From Thamnidium elegans (Eukaryota > Mucoromycota > Mucoromycetes > Mucorales > Mucoraceae): DNA of 64,000 nucleotides. Below, piece after piece: positions 25,229 through 38,979 of the stretch. The notes beneath the pieces were generated by a model that ran no database searches, was not told the origin of the DNA, and saw nothing but the letters and a program-made list of their open reading frames with translations. The stretch is taken from NCBI GenBank assembly GCA_025201345.1, contig JAIXMG010000014.1, forward strand, positions 372,001 through 436,000, in the 5' to 3' direction. A program made the translations under genes and the position numbers. Numbering within the stretch: the first letter of the stretch is position 1; each line of letters starts with the position of its first letter.

Positions 25229-26173
25229 CGCACAGACAACTACTGTTAAGCTGTGACGTAACCCCCCTTTTTTTTTGCTAAAAAATAAAAAATAAAAAAA
25301 AAAGTATTTGTATTTGAAGTCTCTTTTATACGCGTGAAACTCTTAAAAAAAAAGTAGATGAAGTTTATTTTAACTAAACTATTCAAACCTGGCAGTAGCA
25401 TTTTAAATATACTCAATAAAACTAGGTATATACATTTGAATAGTTTACACTACGCTAACGTTCTAGTAGCACTATTGTACCGTTTTTTTGAAGGAACAAT
25501 AACTTGCAAAATTAAAATGGATCCTCCTCCCCCTCCCCGCCGCAATTTTGACACCGACATTTCTGACCCGATCAGGCACCGTGTTTTTACAAATTATATG
25601 TACTTTCCGTGATAACCCTATTAGATGTGTTGCAGATTAGATAGTATTAATTAGAAACCGTTATTATTCTCTCTCTTTCTTTTCTTTTTGCAGTAGTATC
25701 TTGAAGCCAACATATTCTATAACCATAACAACATGTAACACACACCTGAATTTTAAAAAAAAAATTTATATACAATAGAAAACAGTAATTCGCTTTTTTT
25801 TTTATAAAGAGGAATTATTAAGTACTTGTCTTCTTTTTTTTTTTTTTTTTTTTCTTCGGTAGAAAATTTGGAGTTTTTTTTTTGTTGCTTTTTTTCCAGT
25901 TTATAAGGAATAAATAAAAAAAAAAGACTCTTTTTTTTCGAATTCTATTCAATCTATTATTCCCCACTTTTTTATAGAAAAAGAAGAACCTCTTGCAAAA
26001 AAAAAAAAAGAGTGTACAAGCTTTTTTTTTAATATGCGTTTAAATGAGCGCTTCAAAAAATATAGACCCTTCATTTTCCGTTTCAAATATATCTATTTTT
26101 TTTTTTAGATATAAATCCTAAAGAAATTTTTAATCTTCTTTTTTCCCCTTCCTTCTTTATACTTCAAAATAAA
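25229..26173. other. Intergenic region upstream of the malic enzyme gene
   Basis: About 945 bp of AT-rich DNA with several poly-A/T runs and a pyrimidine-rich leader next to the ATG at 26174 (TTCTTTTTTCCCCTTCC). An 84-codon frame at 25358 has no family features. No other feature seen. Confidence 0.5.
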
Positions 26174-28277
26174 ATGTTGGCTACTCGAAATATATCAAGA
26201 TTATCAAACTTAGTTAAATTCAGTCGTCGTAACTACGGTCTCCCTGCTTCAGCCATTGGTGTTGGTTCTGATCCCAGAAAGGACAAGACTGTTCAATTAA
26301 CTCCTTTAAGAGGTGTTAACATTATCCATGATCCACTTTTATCCAAGGGCACCGCCTTTAGTATTGCCGAAAGAGAGAGACTTTCGATCCGAGGTTTAGT
26401 TCCACCTCGTTGTCAAGAAATGGATAAACAATTACTTCGTATTAAACGTAACTTGGATGCCTTGGAAACCCCATTAGCTAAATTTGTCTTTTTGTCAGCT
26501 CTTCAAGATAGAAACGAAATTTTGTTTTACAAGTTATTGATCAATTACTTGGATGAATTATCCGGTATTATTTATACTCCTACTGGTAAAGTAATATATA
26601 TAAAAAAATTTTTACCCACATTTTCCCGTATTTCTCATATATATATATATATTTTTAATTCAGTTGGTGAAGCATGTTTAATGTCTCATTCTATTTATCG
26701 TCGTTCTCGTGGTATGTACTTTTCTTCTCAAGATAGAGGTGCCATGTCTGCTATGGTACATAACTGGCCTCACGACGAAGTGGATGTTATTGTTGTTACT
26801 GATGGTTCAAGAGTATTGGGATTAGGTGATTTAGGCGCCAATGGTATGCAAATTCCAATCGGTAAACTCAGTTTGGTAAGATATAATTCAAAAAAAAAAA
26901 TTCATATAGTGCGCCGACTTAATTTTTTTTTTATATAGTATGTCGCTGCTGGTGGTATTCGTCCTCGTTCTGTACTTCCTGTTGTTTTGGACGTAGGTAC
27001 CAACAATGAATCATTATTAAACGATCCACTTTACCTTGGTATGGGTCACCCTAGATTAGACGGAGAAGACTATTATACATTTGTTGATGAGTGGGTTACA
27101 GCAGTTCATAGTAGATGGCCTAGTAAGTTTTTATTATTCTAAAAAAAAAATATATATATACTGACTTTGTATTTTAAAACAGATGCTCTTATTCAATTTG
27201 AAGATTTCAAATACCCTCACGCCTATAATTTGTTAAACAAATGTAAGTCGTCTATCTAATAAAAAAAATAATCGGGAGAAGGACTAATATAAGATAATCT
27301 ATATTTTAGATCGTGAAAAAATTACTTGTTTCAACGACGATATCCAATCTACATCTGCTATTACCTTGGCCGGTATTCTTGCTTCTCTTAAAGCCCGTAA
27401 CTTATCGCCTACTGACTTAAACCAAGAACGAATTATTTGTGTTGGCGCCGGATCTGCCGGTGTCGGTGTCTGTGAAGGAATTGTCGATGCTATGGTAGCT
27501 CAAGGAAAGGTTAAATCTCGCGAAGAAGCTTATTCACGTATTTGGATGTTAGATCAAGACGGTCTTTTAGGTAATCCCGCCTTAAGTACAGTTGACTCTA
27601 CTGCTGCCTTTGACGAGCGTCACCAAAACTTTGATGAACGTCAAAGATGTTATATCAAATCCGATTTATCTGATCGACTTAGTCTTGAAGACCTTATTGA
27701 AAAAGTAAAGCCTACTGTTCTTCTTGGTTTAACTGGCGTACCTGGTGTATTTTCTGAAAAGGCTATTCGTACCATGGCCAAGTATCAAGAAAAACCTATC
27801 GTTTTCCCCTTAAGTAACCCAGATACTCGTGCAGAATGTACTGCTGAACAAGCATTTAAATGGACAGAAGGTCGTGCAATCTTTGCCTCTGGTAGTCCAT
27901 TCGCTGATGTTACTTTACCTAACGGTAAAGTATGCAAAACCAATCAATGTAATAACTCATATAGTTTCCCTGGTCTTGGTCTTGGTATTACTGTCTCTAG
28001 AGCCAGAACTGTTACTCCCAACATGTTCTTGGAAACCGCAAACACTATTGCTGATTTAGCTAGTCCAGCCCAATTAAAGGAAGGTGTTTTGTTCCCTGGT
28101 GTGAGTCACCTTCGTGAAGTTGCTTTGGCTGTTGGTACACGTGTCTGTGAAGTAGCCTATGAAGAAAACGTTGCTACAGCTGTGTTACAACCTGGAGAAA
28201 TTTTGAGTGATGTAGTTCAAAACTCAATGTTTGTTCCTGAATATATTCCTTTGGTTCATTCACCTAACGCTCATTAA
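26174..28277 (+). CDS. Mitochondrial NAD-dependent malic enzyme
   Basis: join(26174..26585,26664..26875,26939..27122,27183..27242,27310..28277), 611 aa. The reaction is L-malate + NAD+ to pyruvate + CO2 + NADH. The N-terminus ([22 protein letters not shown]) is basic and hydroxylated, typical of mitochondrial import. The signature YTPTVGEAC spans the first junction, which confirms the splice. Other motifs: [25 protein letters not shown] and [10 protein letters not shown] (metal ligands; the usual Gly after Q is Ser), the dinucleotide site [10 protein letters not shown], and [13 protein letters not shown]. Length and motif order are those of the malic enzyme family. NAD rather than NADP preference is inferred from the family branch and the mitochondrial presequence. 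Confidence 0.95.
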
Positions 28278-29246
28278 ACAAGATAAATCCAATTTTCATT
28301 CCCTCTCTATTTAAAAAAGAAAAGCATTTACATTTATCATATATTATAGACTTTTTTCATAAATTATTTCCTTACCAATTTACAACAATAAATTAATTTA
28401 AACTTTTTTTTTTACTCTTCCATTATTATGCACGGGTTGTTTCTAACTACTTTTAATCTTTTGCGGATCATTTGCAATTTAAGGTTAGTAGCAATTTACT
28501 GGAATCTACGGGAATATCCGAATAAATTTTGGTAGGGACTTGTAATTTACGCTCGCTTTTTTAAAATTTCGAATTAGGAAGAGATTACTACGAAAAAAAT
28601 AGAAGTTATTATGAAGGGGGGTATATGTAAAAAAAAAAAAAACGCCTTTTCTGTAAAATATACGTATTACATAATTTCACAAGGGAAAAAAAAAAAGAAA
28701 AAAAAAAGTTTATTACAAAGACGTGAGAAAATCAAATCCACATGTATATTTCCTAGGCCAAAATATCGGGTTTCCCCTCCTCCCCCCCGAAAACCTGATT
28801 TATCGGCAATCTGTCTTGGAAAATCAATGCAAAAAAAAAACACACACGAAAGTGGTATATACATTTTGCCCAATAGTCTAATATATTTTGCAGGCACATC
28901 AGTATATGCTCAAACCTATCACACATACCTCAACAACCCACTTCATTCCGTCTTGTTACTTTTAATACCCACTAAAGTTTTCAAAAGCACAGTTTTTATT
29001 TTTATTCTTTTACTGATATTTTACTGATATTTTACTGATATTTTCTAAAAAAAAAAAAAAAGTTATTTCTTTATACTCGCATTAACAACAAAGAAACTGT
29101 GTCGTACACGTTAAATCACCTTTTTTTTTTTCCCCAGCCAAAATTCCCCTCCTCCTTATTTCCCTAAAAAAAAAAAAAAGTCACTTTTTTTAAAATTAAA
29201 ATAGAAACGAACCTTTTTTTTTTTTCTTTATCTAAAAGCAATCACC
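28278..29246. other. Intergenic region; contains an 11-bp x3 tandem repeat
   Basis: About 970 bp with many A/T homopolymers and no supported gene. TTTTACTGATA is repeated three times in direct tandem at 29008-29040. A C-rich patch (CCTCCCCCCC) lies near 28780. Two overlapping frames on opposite strands at 28611-29027 have homopolymer-driven sequence and are not believed to be genes. Confidence 0.5.
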
Positions 29247-31688
29247 ATGGAGAATTCCAAACCATTTAAAGAGGGTAACATTGTTGCCATGTGTAGTTAT
29301 ATAAGTAAACATTGTGAACTTTATATCAACAATGCTACTTCGTTATCTACTGAGACCGTAAAAGATTTCCATAACTATTTTCCTCAACTTCTTGTCGATA
29401 TCTTTGGTTCACCTACAAAGAGGTAAAAAAAAAAAAAAAAATACAAACACAAAGAAAGAAATATAATTAAATTTTTAGTTAGAGGTTGGATGCAAACAGA
29501 AACTAAACCAGAACAAGATACTGCCATCAAAAACTTACTTTCAGTTCAAGGTCAATTCTTTAAAGCTCTCGTCAAATTAGCCAATTATCCAGAATATTCA
29601 TTAGATCTTATTACTGATTCACTTCCTGTAAACTACATTATATATATATGTATGTATAAAAAGAAACAAACTATTGACTTTTTTTTTTATACATGAATAT
29701 AGGCAGACGTAAAGAAAGTATTAAATTCTGGCTCAATACACCTGTTACCAAAAGTCTACGAAAATTGTTCGTACCTTGTCACCAGCTCCAATAACTCTAT
29801 CGATATCCGAACCGCCGCCACCAAGCAATCGACACTACTGCCCACCAGTTTAGGAGGTGACCGAAAGATAAAATTCAACATACTTCAATTTTATTTATAT
29901 TATTTTATCAGCGTACCTACCTGGCCACCAGTAGTCCCACCACCAGTAACCAACACAACGCGTACGAACGGACTTTATCCTAATACTTTAACACCCAAAT
30001 TAACACCCACCTACAAACCCCTCAATGCTACTACCCAACAACCCGTGCCTCGTCAATTACCAGGTGTACCCAGATATCTCAGTAAAAGTGTTTATAGTTT
30101 TGTATTAGAGGGATACCTTAATCAGCTATGTATCAACCCTTCAATCCAAATCCCTATTTCAGATACCTTCTTTACAGACACTATTGTTGAACTTTGGATT
30201 CGTACCACTTGGATTGCAACCAACCAAAGTTTAGATTACGATTTTATGAAACACCTTATTCAATTTGTTCAATACGTAACTCGACAAGATTTAAGACAAT
30301 GTTTACAAGGCGATAAATCACCAAAATCAAAGATATACGCAAAAGTACACGAAGAACTTTATATGCTTATCTCTCGATTAGCTATCAACTGGAAAAGACA
30401 CGATGATTATCTATCCGTAGTAAACTTATGGTGCGTTTGGGCATCACCATGGACACTAGGTACTACACCAAAAACTAAAATTGAACAAGAATACAGTCCA
30501 ATTCAAACAGGGTGGCCATTATTTATACTCGATAATATTTTGTATTACATATTTATTGTTGATATCTTTTTCCAAAGAACATCTACATTTTTATATAAAG
30601 AGAGTACAAAATCAATCACTTCACCGGGTATGCAAGTACCTATCGAAAACGAAAGCAAGAGCGGTCAGATGCGTATTCTTTACCGTATCGCCAACGTATT
30701 CCACGCCAGCGGCCTTGTAGATTTTTTAGGGTTGGTCGAACACGGCTTGCTCCAAGTTCAAGTAGGAACTGCAACCTTGTCCATTGACCCCTTTAAACAG
30801 CTTTCCAAATTATGCTACGGAACCGAAACAATGGATTATAAAGTACATGAAAAAATAACAAAAGCGCATACTCTTTTAATTGCATTAGATGGTGTCAATG
30901 GAGTTTGGAAACCAAAAGGATTATATGCTAAAGATATCACTCCCAGATCAGATGTTTTATTAAAATCTTTAGTTGCGATTAATAACGCTATTGCTATTCA
31001 AGACAATCAAAAATGGAATAACAATGATCAAACAAAATCTAGTAACCGACGAGATAGTTTAAAGTCTGCATATGATAATTTATATAGTACTTTCAAGGTA
31101 AGAGAAGCGGAAAAAAAAAGAGAGAGGGAGAATGTACGGATTTTTAAATTTATGTATTACATGTATAGATTGTTGGTACAGGACATCTTGCTACAAATAC
31201 ACCGAAACCAATAAACGGTAAACTAGAACCTTTAAAAAAAAGCGCAAAGACAGATTGGATTCGACCCAGCATTGTAGGTAACAATGGATTTCTTACAACA
31301 GAAGAACGTAATGCGATAAAACAAGGTAGAGCAGTTTGTTCGTATGATAATATACCTGCTTTAGGAGACCGTGCTATCAATTTCGTTCGATCTTATGAAG
31401 TACCTGTACTTGTGCGCTGGACCGTACGAACGGATAAAAAATTAAATACGCTGGTAATGTATAAGTATATGTATTAGCTTAAAAATATTCATTTTTCTTA
31501 TTCATTTTTTTCTTTAACAGTATAATCGATATTTACCAACACAAAAGAGACCCAATTTCTTACCTAAAACTATTACAATTCGTTCTCTAGCATCCCGTGT
31601 CAATATAATGTACTTATCTGCTATACTCCTAGTTATATTGCATCTCTTTTATAAGATTATTGCCAAGCTATGTTCTAAATTCTTTTAA
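29247..31688 (+). CDS. SMPD4-like (neutral sphingomyelinase-3 family) membrane protein
   Basis: join(29247..29422,29483..29627,29703..31097,31169..31453,31521..31688), 722 aa. Features shared in order with animal SMPD4: LLVDIFGSP followed by RGW; RKIKFNILQFYLYYFIS (a conserved NPxEYYxF-like segment); FTDTIVELWIR; ILYRIANVFHASGLVDFL; TTEERNAIKQGR followed by RSYEVPVLVRW; and one C-terminal transmembrane helix (YLSAILLVILHLFYKII). Animal SMPD4 is a tail-anchored ER/nuclear-envelope protein with reported Mg-dependent sphingomyelinase activity and a role around nuclear pores; whether the fungal protein hydrolyses sphingolipids is unknown. Exon 3 reads through a possible internal GT-AG segment without a stop, and the conserved segment lies there, so it is kept as coding. 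Confidence 0.78.
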
Positions 31689-31859
31689 AGAAAAAGAAAA
31701 GAAAAAAAGGAACAAATAAAATAAAGAAAATGTTTTATTATTTATTAAAGATATATATATCCATCTCGAAGGTGGGAGGAGGGAATCAAGTAGTTATAAA
31801 TTAGTAAAAAGAAAAGAAAAGAAAAGAAAGGTTTTAATAAAGAGTAAGTAAAATCTATT

Positions 31860-34800
31860 TTATGTTACAGAATGTGATGTATGAGGAGAAGCAGAATCCA
31901 AAGACCTTTTCCCTTTCTCTGCTTCCGGATTAACTTTGGTAGTGACACTATCACTAATTTTAGAATGTCTTCGACTATGAGACCTTCCAGTTTTTAAGAC
32001 CAATTCTTCTTCTCTTACAATATCATTATCATACGGATGATACTGATGTAAATAATGTTTCGCTATAGTTCGAGGTATATAACAAGCCGTTACCGTCAAC
32101 ACCAGCACTAACCAATACATACCAGTGCCAAATACTCTGTCTTGCCCAGCAAAGATAAACGTATTAAATTGAGCATAAATACAAACAAAGACATAATAGG
32201 ATAGAATCGACAACGCAATACAAAGTGTTTGAATCCAAGTAAAGCTATACAACGAAAACATAATAAAGAGATTTGCAACAATGACCGTGATACCCGAAAT
32301 TAAAGTACCTAGTTCGTACATTCCATTTTGATCTCTACCATCAGGATTTATGGTGCCTGCCAACAATAGCATAAAAGGGAAAAAGAAACATACGGAAGAT
32401 TGAAAGATAGAGTCTACTACAGTCAAGTAAAATCGCCAAGGTTTAAATTTATCATTACGAAGCCCCAGACGATACATTTCCGGATATAACAATGATATTT
32501 TTGAATTAACATCTTGATCCCAAATACCCAAAAAGATGATGGGTAACGAAGTGAAAATAAGATTATAGAGTGCTACAAGAGCGTAATCAAACATCATCGA
32601 TCCATTAAACCTAAATTATTTTTCATTTTTAGTATAGTTTTTTTTTTTTTTTTTTTTTTACACACAAATACATATACTTACTGGCAAAAGATTTGATACC
32701 AAAACAATACAAAAGTCCAAACGATATTTTTAAAAAAGAACCCCATAATCATTTCAGCTGTTCTTAAGTATGACCATCTTCCATGAACCAACAACAGCTT
32801 TTGTAAGAACCTAAATTGTGCAATAGCATAATCAGAAGCCATAACCGCCTGTCTACCTTCTACACCCGAGATACCTATTCCGACATTTGCTTCTTGAATC
32901 ATAGAAACATCATTTGCACCATCTCCAATAGCTAAAGTCATCACCTTTAACCCTTTCTTCACTAACCGAACCACTTCAGCCTTTTGTTTAGGACTAACTC
33001 TGCAACAAATGACACTTGCACATCTCATACCGAGACCCAACATAATATTTTTACTCTTTGGCTCCAATGCAAATTTTAACGTTGTACCATCAATCACTAA
33101 CGCGCATTTTTTATCACCTCGTACTTCACTTGATCTTTTTAATGCCTTTTGTAATTCAATAACCGTGTCTTCTCTATTATCTGCCTTTACAAGCAATAAT
33201 TCCATTTCAACCGTAATTAAATTACAAGAAAATCCAATATTAATTGCAGTTTCTGTTTTATCACCTGTCAAAACCCATAATTTAATACCAGATTGAGCTA
33301 ACTCTGCAATAGTTTCAGGTACGCCGTGTTGTAATCTATCTTCAATAGCAGTACCACCCATTAACAACATGTTCGCCTCAATTTCCTCACATACTTGTTC
33401 AATCTTATCATCGCGATTATAAATCGATGCGCTAGCCTCTTGATATCTTTTATTCCACTGTTTATACTCACTAGGTGAAATAAACCGATACGCCAAACAC
33501 AATGTCCGTAAACCTTCATTAGCAAAACCCTCTAAATGTTCCAATGTAATATCATGTAACTCAGTTTGAGTTTTCTCTAATTCAACCTGATCACCAAAAT
33601 CGGTACATAATCGTTCATAGATAACCGAATCCGCACCTTTACAGAGCAACACAATTTTATCACTTTCTTCTGGTTTAATAATAACACTCATTCGTTTCCG
33701 TGTTGAATTAAATTCCAAAACATTTAACAATTCATATTTTTTCTTTTCCCCCATGATTTCAGCAGTTAACGTATTGGCTTCACGACCCAGATAAACGAAC
33801 CCAACATCACGCGCCGATGCAACCAACGCTGCTTCGTCTGGCGATTGAGCCTTATACTCAATGACGTACCTATTTTCTTTATCTGGTCTATCTGCAATAA
33901 CCGTATGACACAAAGCCAACGAAGTAAAGAAATGAATCATTGCATTGGCGTGTGCATCTTGTCTCTGCAAATCCTTAAAGAACTTTGGATCGATAAAAGT
34001 CGGTTTGGTACCCATATACTTGTTATGAAATAACGATTCTTGTTGTTGATACATTTCTTTTTTTGCCGTTTCAATTAAATCTGATTGAGATCGATCTTGT
34101 AACTTTTCAGATAAACCTTGTCTTACCTCAGACCCCATAGCACCTTCAGTTTTACCAATACCATAAGCAACTCCTGCGATCGTATTTTTTTTAGCTTCCA
34201 TTACGTTTTGTGTAAGTGTACCGGTTTTATCTGAAAAAATGTATTCAATTTGACCTAGATCGTCTGAAATATTCCATGTTTTGGGGATACATGGGGTATC
34301 TGTAGGTTCATAGTACATGTCTATATCTGCATAAATAAAATAAGCCTAAAAAATGCATGTAAGTAATCATTTATTGCATATTAGTGCTTTTAAAACTTAC
34401 AGCAAAAGTTTTTACAATTTCTACTGAAATGTATAATGAAATTGGGACAATATTTTGATACAAAATTAAAGTAACCCTAAATTTTTGTTTGTTAGTTACT
34501 TGATATATATATATCAAATATATATATATATATATATTCTTACCAAAAAGTAACAAATCCTAAAAAGCTACTACTGGTACCTTCAATTCCAAAATCAAAA
34601 AATCGAGAAGATCCAGGTGCACTAAAGTTCACACTTGCCAAAATGGAACTAATGATACAAAGAACAGCTAAAATGCAGAAATTGGCAATGACCTGTTTGT
34701 GTAACTTAGCAATTCATGCAAAAAAAAACAAACAAACACACAAAAAAAAAAAAAACTTACATAAGGATTTGTTGATTTTGCCATTTTACTTCTCTTTGAA

Positions 34801-36230
34801 GGTGTCTTTCCAGAATTCAACATTATTTTAGTTTCGTCACCAGTATAAACAATAATTCCAATAACCCATCTTGTATTTCTTAATATACAACCACGTAACA
34901 GTAAATTATTATAAGTGACAGCTTCAGTCTTTTGATGAGATACAGTAGCTTCATCATCATCATTAGGTTGATCAATATCCCACTTCATTACACCACTATA
35001 CTGATATATATTAGCATGTGGTGGCTCACTTTCAAAATAAAAGTAAGCTCTTTCACAATCATGAACTGATCTTAACTCTTCAGTTGCCTTTAATCCTTGT
35101 CTGACCTTTAAATTAGTTTCACCATCCAAATTTTGAGTTTCTACGTAACACAAGTTATCTTTTTCTGAAGTTGACAGAATAATAATATCAGCTGGTATAT
35201 CTTCATCATTTCTTATCATGACGTAATCACCCACACGAACATCTTGCCATTGTACTTCTTGCCACCCCACTTTACATTTATCAGCAGGTGGTTCTCCCGC
35301 AGGTAAATCGGAACATTTCAAAGCACCTGGGTAAACTGAAGAAGATACACGCCTAATATCTGGGGTTGGTGCGCGATGTAATACGGAATGTGGAATAGAA
35401 CCAGGTCTATAAAATTTTGCTTTACTAGAAAATATATTACTTAATTCTGACCTGAGTGTATCTGATCGTTGTCGTACTTTATCATAGAATTTATTTGTTG
35501 TAGTTGTAGGTGGCGCTAAAAAATCATTTGTATTTGTACCTACTTCTGGTATCGAATTATTTTCCTCTACTTCATTTAAAGGTGATCGATCGTCGTCAAA
35601 ATTAATATTTACTTTCTTTGGTGGTGCATCTTTAATCAATGACATTCTATAAGCATGAGAGAACCTATTATCAACACCTGCCATCATACAAAAGAATCCC
35701 AACACCACATTAACAAAATGAAACGAACCCTTTTTTTCTTGAGGAACATTGACATTGGTCCAATGACTTAGAGTTAAAGTTTTTGCACAATTAACTCTTT
35801 GATCACTTTGATTTCTTTTTAAATCTTCAATGCCATCTTTAATAGCCGTAATGATGAGAATACAAATGAGAGGAATGGCGGAAACTCCCGGTTCAACTAC
35901 TCCAAATAATGGAATGCATTGTAAAATGACAAGAAACAAGAAATATAAATTTGCCACATTACGAAATTGTTCGAATAAATTCTTTGGTATAAATGATATA
36001 GGCGTATATTTTGCTGTACGAACCCTGTTAGGTACATAGGTTGTATTTATAGGTCGTCCATGATCATCAAATTCTGAACTAGGTTGCTTCATATTAACGT
36101 AAATTTTGCGTCGGTTTTGCATATATGATGAAGTGGATTCAGTACGATGAATTTCTCTTTCTATTTCCTCGTCCGCTAACGTTTGTTTCGCCTTGCTTGA
36201 AAACAAGGCTTTAAACCGTAATTTATTCAT
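31860..36230 (-). CDS. P4-ATPase phospholipid flippase (Dnf-type)
   Basis: complement(join(31860..32610,32682..34345,34401..34476,34544..34692,34761..36230)), 1369 aa. N-terminal cytosolic tail, then IPKNLFEQFRNVANLYFL (first membrane pair). A-domain with LDGETNLKVR near 370; TM4 with NIVPISLYISVE (PISL of flippases); phosphorylation site SDKTGTLTQN, Asp about 604; nucleotide domain with KGADSVIYERL; hinge GDGANDVSMIQEA; then about six further membrane segments and a charged tail. The insert between TM2 and the A domain, with many Ser/Thr, is typical of the large Dnf1/Dnf2 branch rather than Drs2/Neo1, but this is a judgement from architecture. P4-ATPases move phospholipids to the cytosolic leaflet, normally with a Cdc50-family partner (not in this window). 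Confidence 0.95.
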
Positions 36231-36402
36231 TGTTTATGCTAGTCTGGAAAAAAAAAAAAAAAAAAAAGATAAAAAGGAAAAAGATAAAAAAAAAATTCAT
36301 GTCGAAAATATCGGATCATGAAAAGTTGTTCGGACCACATTTATCCGAATGAAACAACAAGAAGTGTATTGTGCACGAGCCAAAAGTAGTAGTATTTTAT
36401 TT

Positions 36403-38501
36403 TTAAAGTCCTACATAATAAGATCTACCATGTACATTATGAATAGGTAACACAGTCATTTCTTCACCTTGTTTACCATGAACAGAAACAGTCCATTCAT
36501 ACCAAACCTTCTTTTCATCAGTCAAACGCCAAAAGTCCAAAGTGACTTTAGATCCTTGAGGAACTTGTACAGGTGTACGAATAGGAAAGTAAATGGGGAA
36601 CCAACTGAACATACCGGGTGAATGAGTCTTGGGATGAATAGATATCATGACATCTTTATAAAGTACCGATTCAAAGTAACCAGCAATACCATTCATCATC
36701 ATATCATGATTGACATCAAATGTAACTTGACTATAACGAATATTATGAAGGTTATTGATTGGTCCATCTGAACCGACATGCTTGTTGGGATGACTAAATT
36801 CCCAAAGCGGTTTAGGTGCTGCCAATTCACAAACTTGTTGAAACATGACAACATATGGTGTTTCATAGTGTACAAGGTCTTTATATGCTGCTACATTATT
36901 ATTTAATCTTGTAGATGCTAAAGGTGAAGCAAATGCTGTATAACTAGCAGGAATTGAGATACCATCTTCTTTAATAAATTTTTGTGCTCCATCCAAACAT
37001 TCAGGTGATAATTCATTGTCTCCAAATGATCCCAAGAGTTCACTTACTAAAATATCACACTTGGCAGGTGGATTCCATTTTCTCATATCTGCAAATACAA
37101 GCGTTACCTTATCTCCCCAAATATCTGCCTTTGCGTTTTGTAAAGTTACAAATGCATTGTGATTCTTTTCGAGAGCATAGATATGAACTTTACGTTCAGA
37201 CTTCTCAGACGCACGTAAACAACAATTAACCAATGGTCCTCTTCCGGCACCAACTACCATAATAGTACTATAAAAAAACAAATAAATAAAACTTTCCTTT
37301 TTCTACCAACCTCTTATTACTTACGTAACATAATCTGAATCGTGTTCAACACGATCTAATAAAGCCTTATAGACTGCCTTTTCATACTGTTGATACTTTA
37401 TGGGATCTTTCTCAAACACCTCATAAGTTTGATTTTCCAAATTATCCATTAAAGGTTGCAAAGGGGCTTGTAAGAAATCTTGATAACCAGTCGCAAATCT
37501 ATCAACATCTTGTAATTCAGGCAAATGGCGATTTAAATAAGTGATATATTCACTATACGAAGAAGGTGTAGCTAATTTATGAATACTGGTAGTGGGTAAA
37601 GTAACAATCATATCTGGTTTCATTTTATCCATCAACTTTTTAATAAACCTTTGGTGAGGTTTACTAAGTACTGGATATCCCTTTGAATTCTCAACAAAGA
37701 TTTCAGCGGGTACAATTACGGCTTTAATAGGCTCTGCTAACCACATATCTAAAAGTTGTTCATCTGTAGGTAATTCCGATGTCAATTCAAGTGCGACATG
37801 AATCTTTGTATTGTATTCGGCTAAAGTTCTTAAACGGTTCCATTGTTTCCAAGGGATGTTGCCTTGTACGTTGGATTTATCAGTTAATGGTACTCTAACC
37901 AAAAACTATCATATTTGTCTTTTTTTTAGCTTGAACCGTATAAAATATTATATATATATATATAACTTACTTGAGTAAAAGACATGGATCGAACAGCTGA
38001 ATTAATAACTCTAGCAGTATTGTATAAACTACCTGTAGGTAAAGAAGGGAAGATAAGGCCGGTTAAACTAATATGACAAGCCCAGTCAATTTCTTGTTTC
38101 AATGCTAATTCTGAACAAAGACGAATCTCTGCATCAGGAGAATCAAGGTGGATCCAGTTTGCCAATAACCCGATAGCTCTAGCGGATTGATCTATTATAT
38201 ATATATATAAAAGAGATTAACTAATGATACTAATTGTATGAAAGTAAAACTTACCAGCAGACTTAATAATCAAGTCTTTACGATCAAACACAGGTCGATC
38301 TTTCCAATTCTCTTGACTCTCTTTATCAATTGTATTTTCTTCATTCAAAACACGTCTTAAAGTAGGATGAGAAATAGGAGTGACAACAAAGTCATGACCT
38401 GCTCCCTCAGCTTGAACGATAAAGTTGTCAAGATCATCGTAGTAATCATGGGTTAATAAACCAATACTACACATGCGTGACATGTCCATGCTTTCAGACA
38501 T
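36403..38501 (-). CDS. Protein arginine methyltransferase 5 (PRMT5/Skb1/Hsl7)
   Basis: complement(join(36403..37267,37325..37905,37971..38191,38255..38501)), 637 aa. An N-terminal TIM-barrel part (1-290) is followed by the SAM-binding core VVGAGRGPLVN, the double-E loop region SELLGSFGDNELSPECLDG, and the C-terminal beta barrel with MFSWFPIYFPI and FDVNHDMMMNG. These are PRMT5-specific. The family symmetrically dimethylates arginines in histones H2A/H3/H4 and Sm proteins and, in fungi, also acts in morphology control (Skb1, Hsl7). The gene is tandem with the P4-ATPase (same strand, 172 bp apart). The A-run before the ATG and the ATG context agree with the start at 38501. Confidence 0.95.
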
Positions 38502-38769
38502 TTTTTTTTTTTTTTGAAGAAAAAAGAAAAAGTGTATGAACAGGGCTGTCAAAATTTTAAATAACGCGTTTTATACGCTATTTTTCTGGGGAAGTCAAAA
38601 ATAAGCTTCTCAAATGTGGTCAAAAAAAAATATCATCTTCATCTTAATACAAATATTATTATATGATTTTTTATATATTGAAAAACCAAGAGTTTTATTA
38701 TTAATATGCACAAAGTCGAAAAAGATATAATTTTGATAATCTAAAAAAAAAAGGCTCTTTTTGTAATAT

Positions 38770-38979
38770 TTAATTACTTTGGCGACGACGATAAAGCCGA
38801 CCTCTTTTAGAAAGTTGAGGATTACTTGAATCATTTGGTTTTTGTTGAGATGAAACTATCATTCTACTTGAAGCGAATTCGCCACTTACTACACCTCTAT
38901 TATCTTCCGAAAATAATGCAGCATCTGCAAAGTACAAGGCAATTGCAAATACGAGAAAAAGAACAAGAGTTTTAAGCAT
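38770..38979 (-). CDS. Small secreted peptide precursor, unknown
   Basis: Single exon, 69 aa. A clear signal peptide (MLKTLVLFLVFAIALYFADA) is followed by a short polar region and a basic C-terminus with a dibasic KR and an RRR (LSKRGRLYRRRQSN). No Cys. The A-rich context before the ATG (AACTAAAT) is good. The arrangement resembles a Kex2-type processed precursor, but no family is recognised and function is unknown. It stands alone, with about 270 bp to the PRMT5 start and a 1.1-kb gene-poor stretch on the other side. Confidence 0.6.
   Translation of the reverse strand: MLKTLVLFLVFAIALYFADAALFSEDNRGVVSGEFASSRMIVSSQQKPNDSSNPQLSKRGRLYRRRQSN

Noticed and set aside
25358..25612. 84-codon frame after the AT-hook gene
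   Set aside because: No homology pattern recognised; composition not different from intergenic DNA; no supporting leader.
28611..29027. 138-codon frame on the plus strand with an overlapping minus-strand frame
   Set aside because: Sequence dominated by poly-A/T translation (KKKK), no domain, no splice link, overlapping frames on both strands.
29863..29912. Possible GT-AG intron inside the SMPD4-like gene (GTGACC...ATCAG)
   Set aside because: Removing it shifts the frame into a stop, and the segment encodes the conserved YLYYF stretch seen in SMPD4 relatives.
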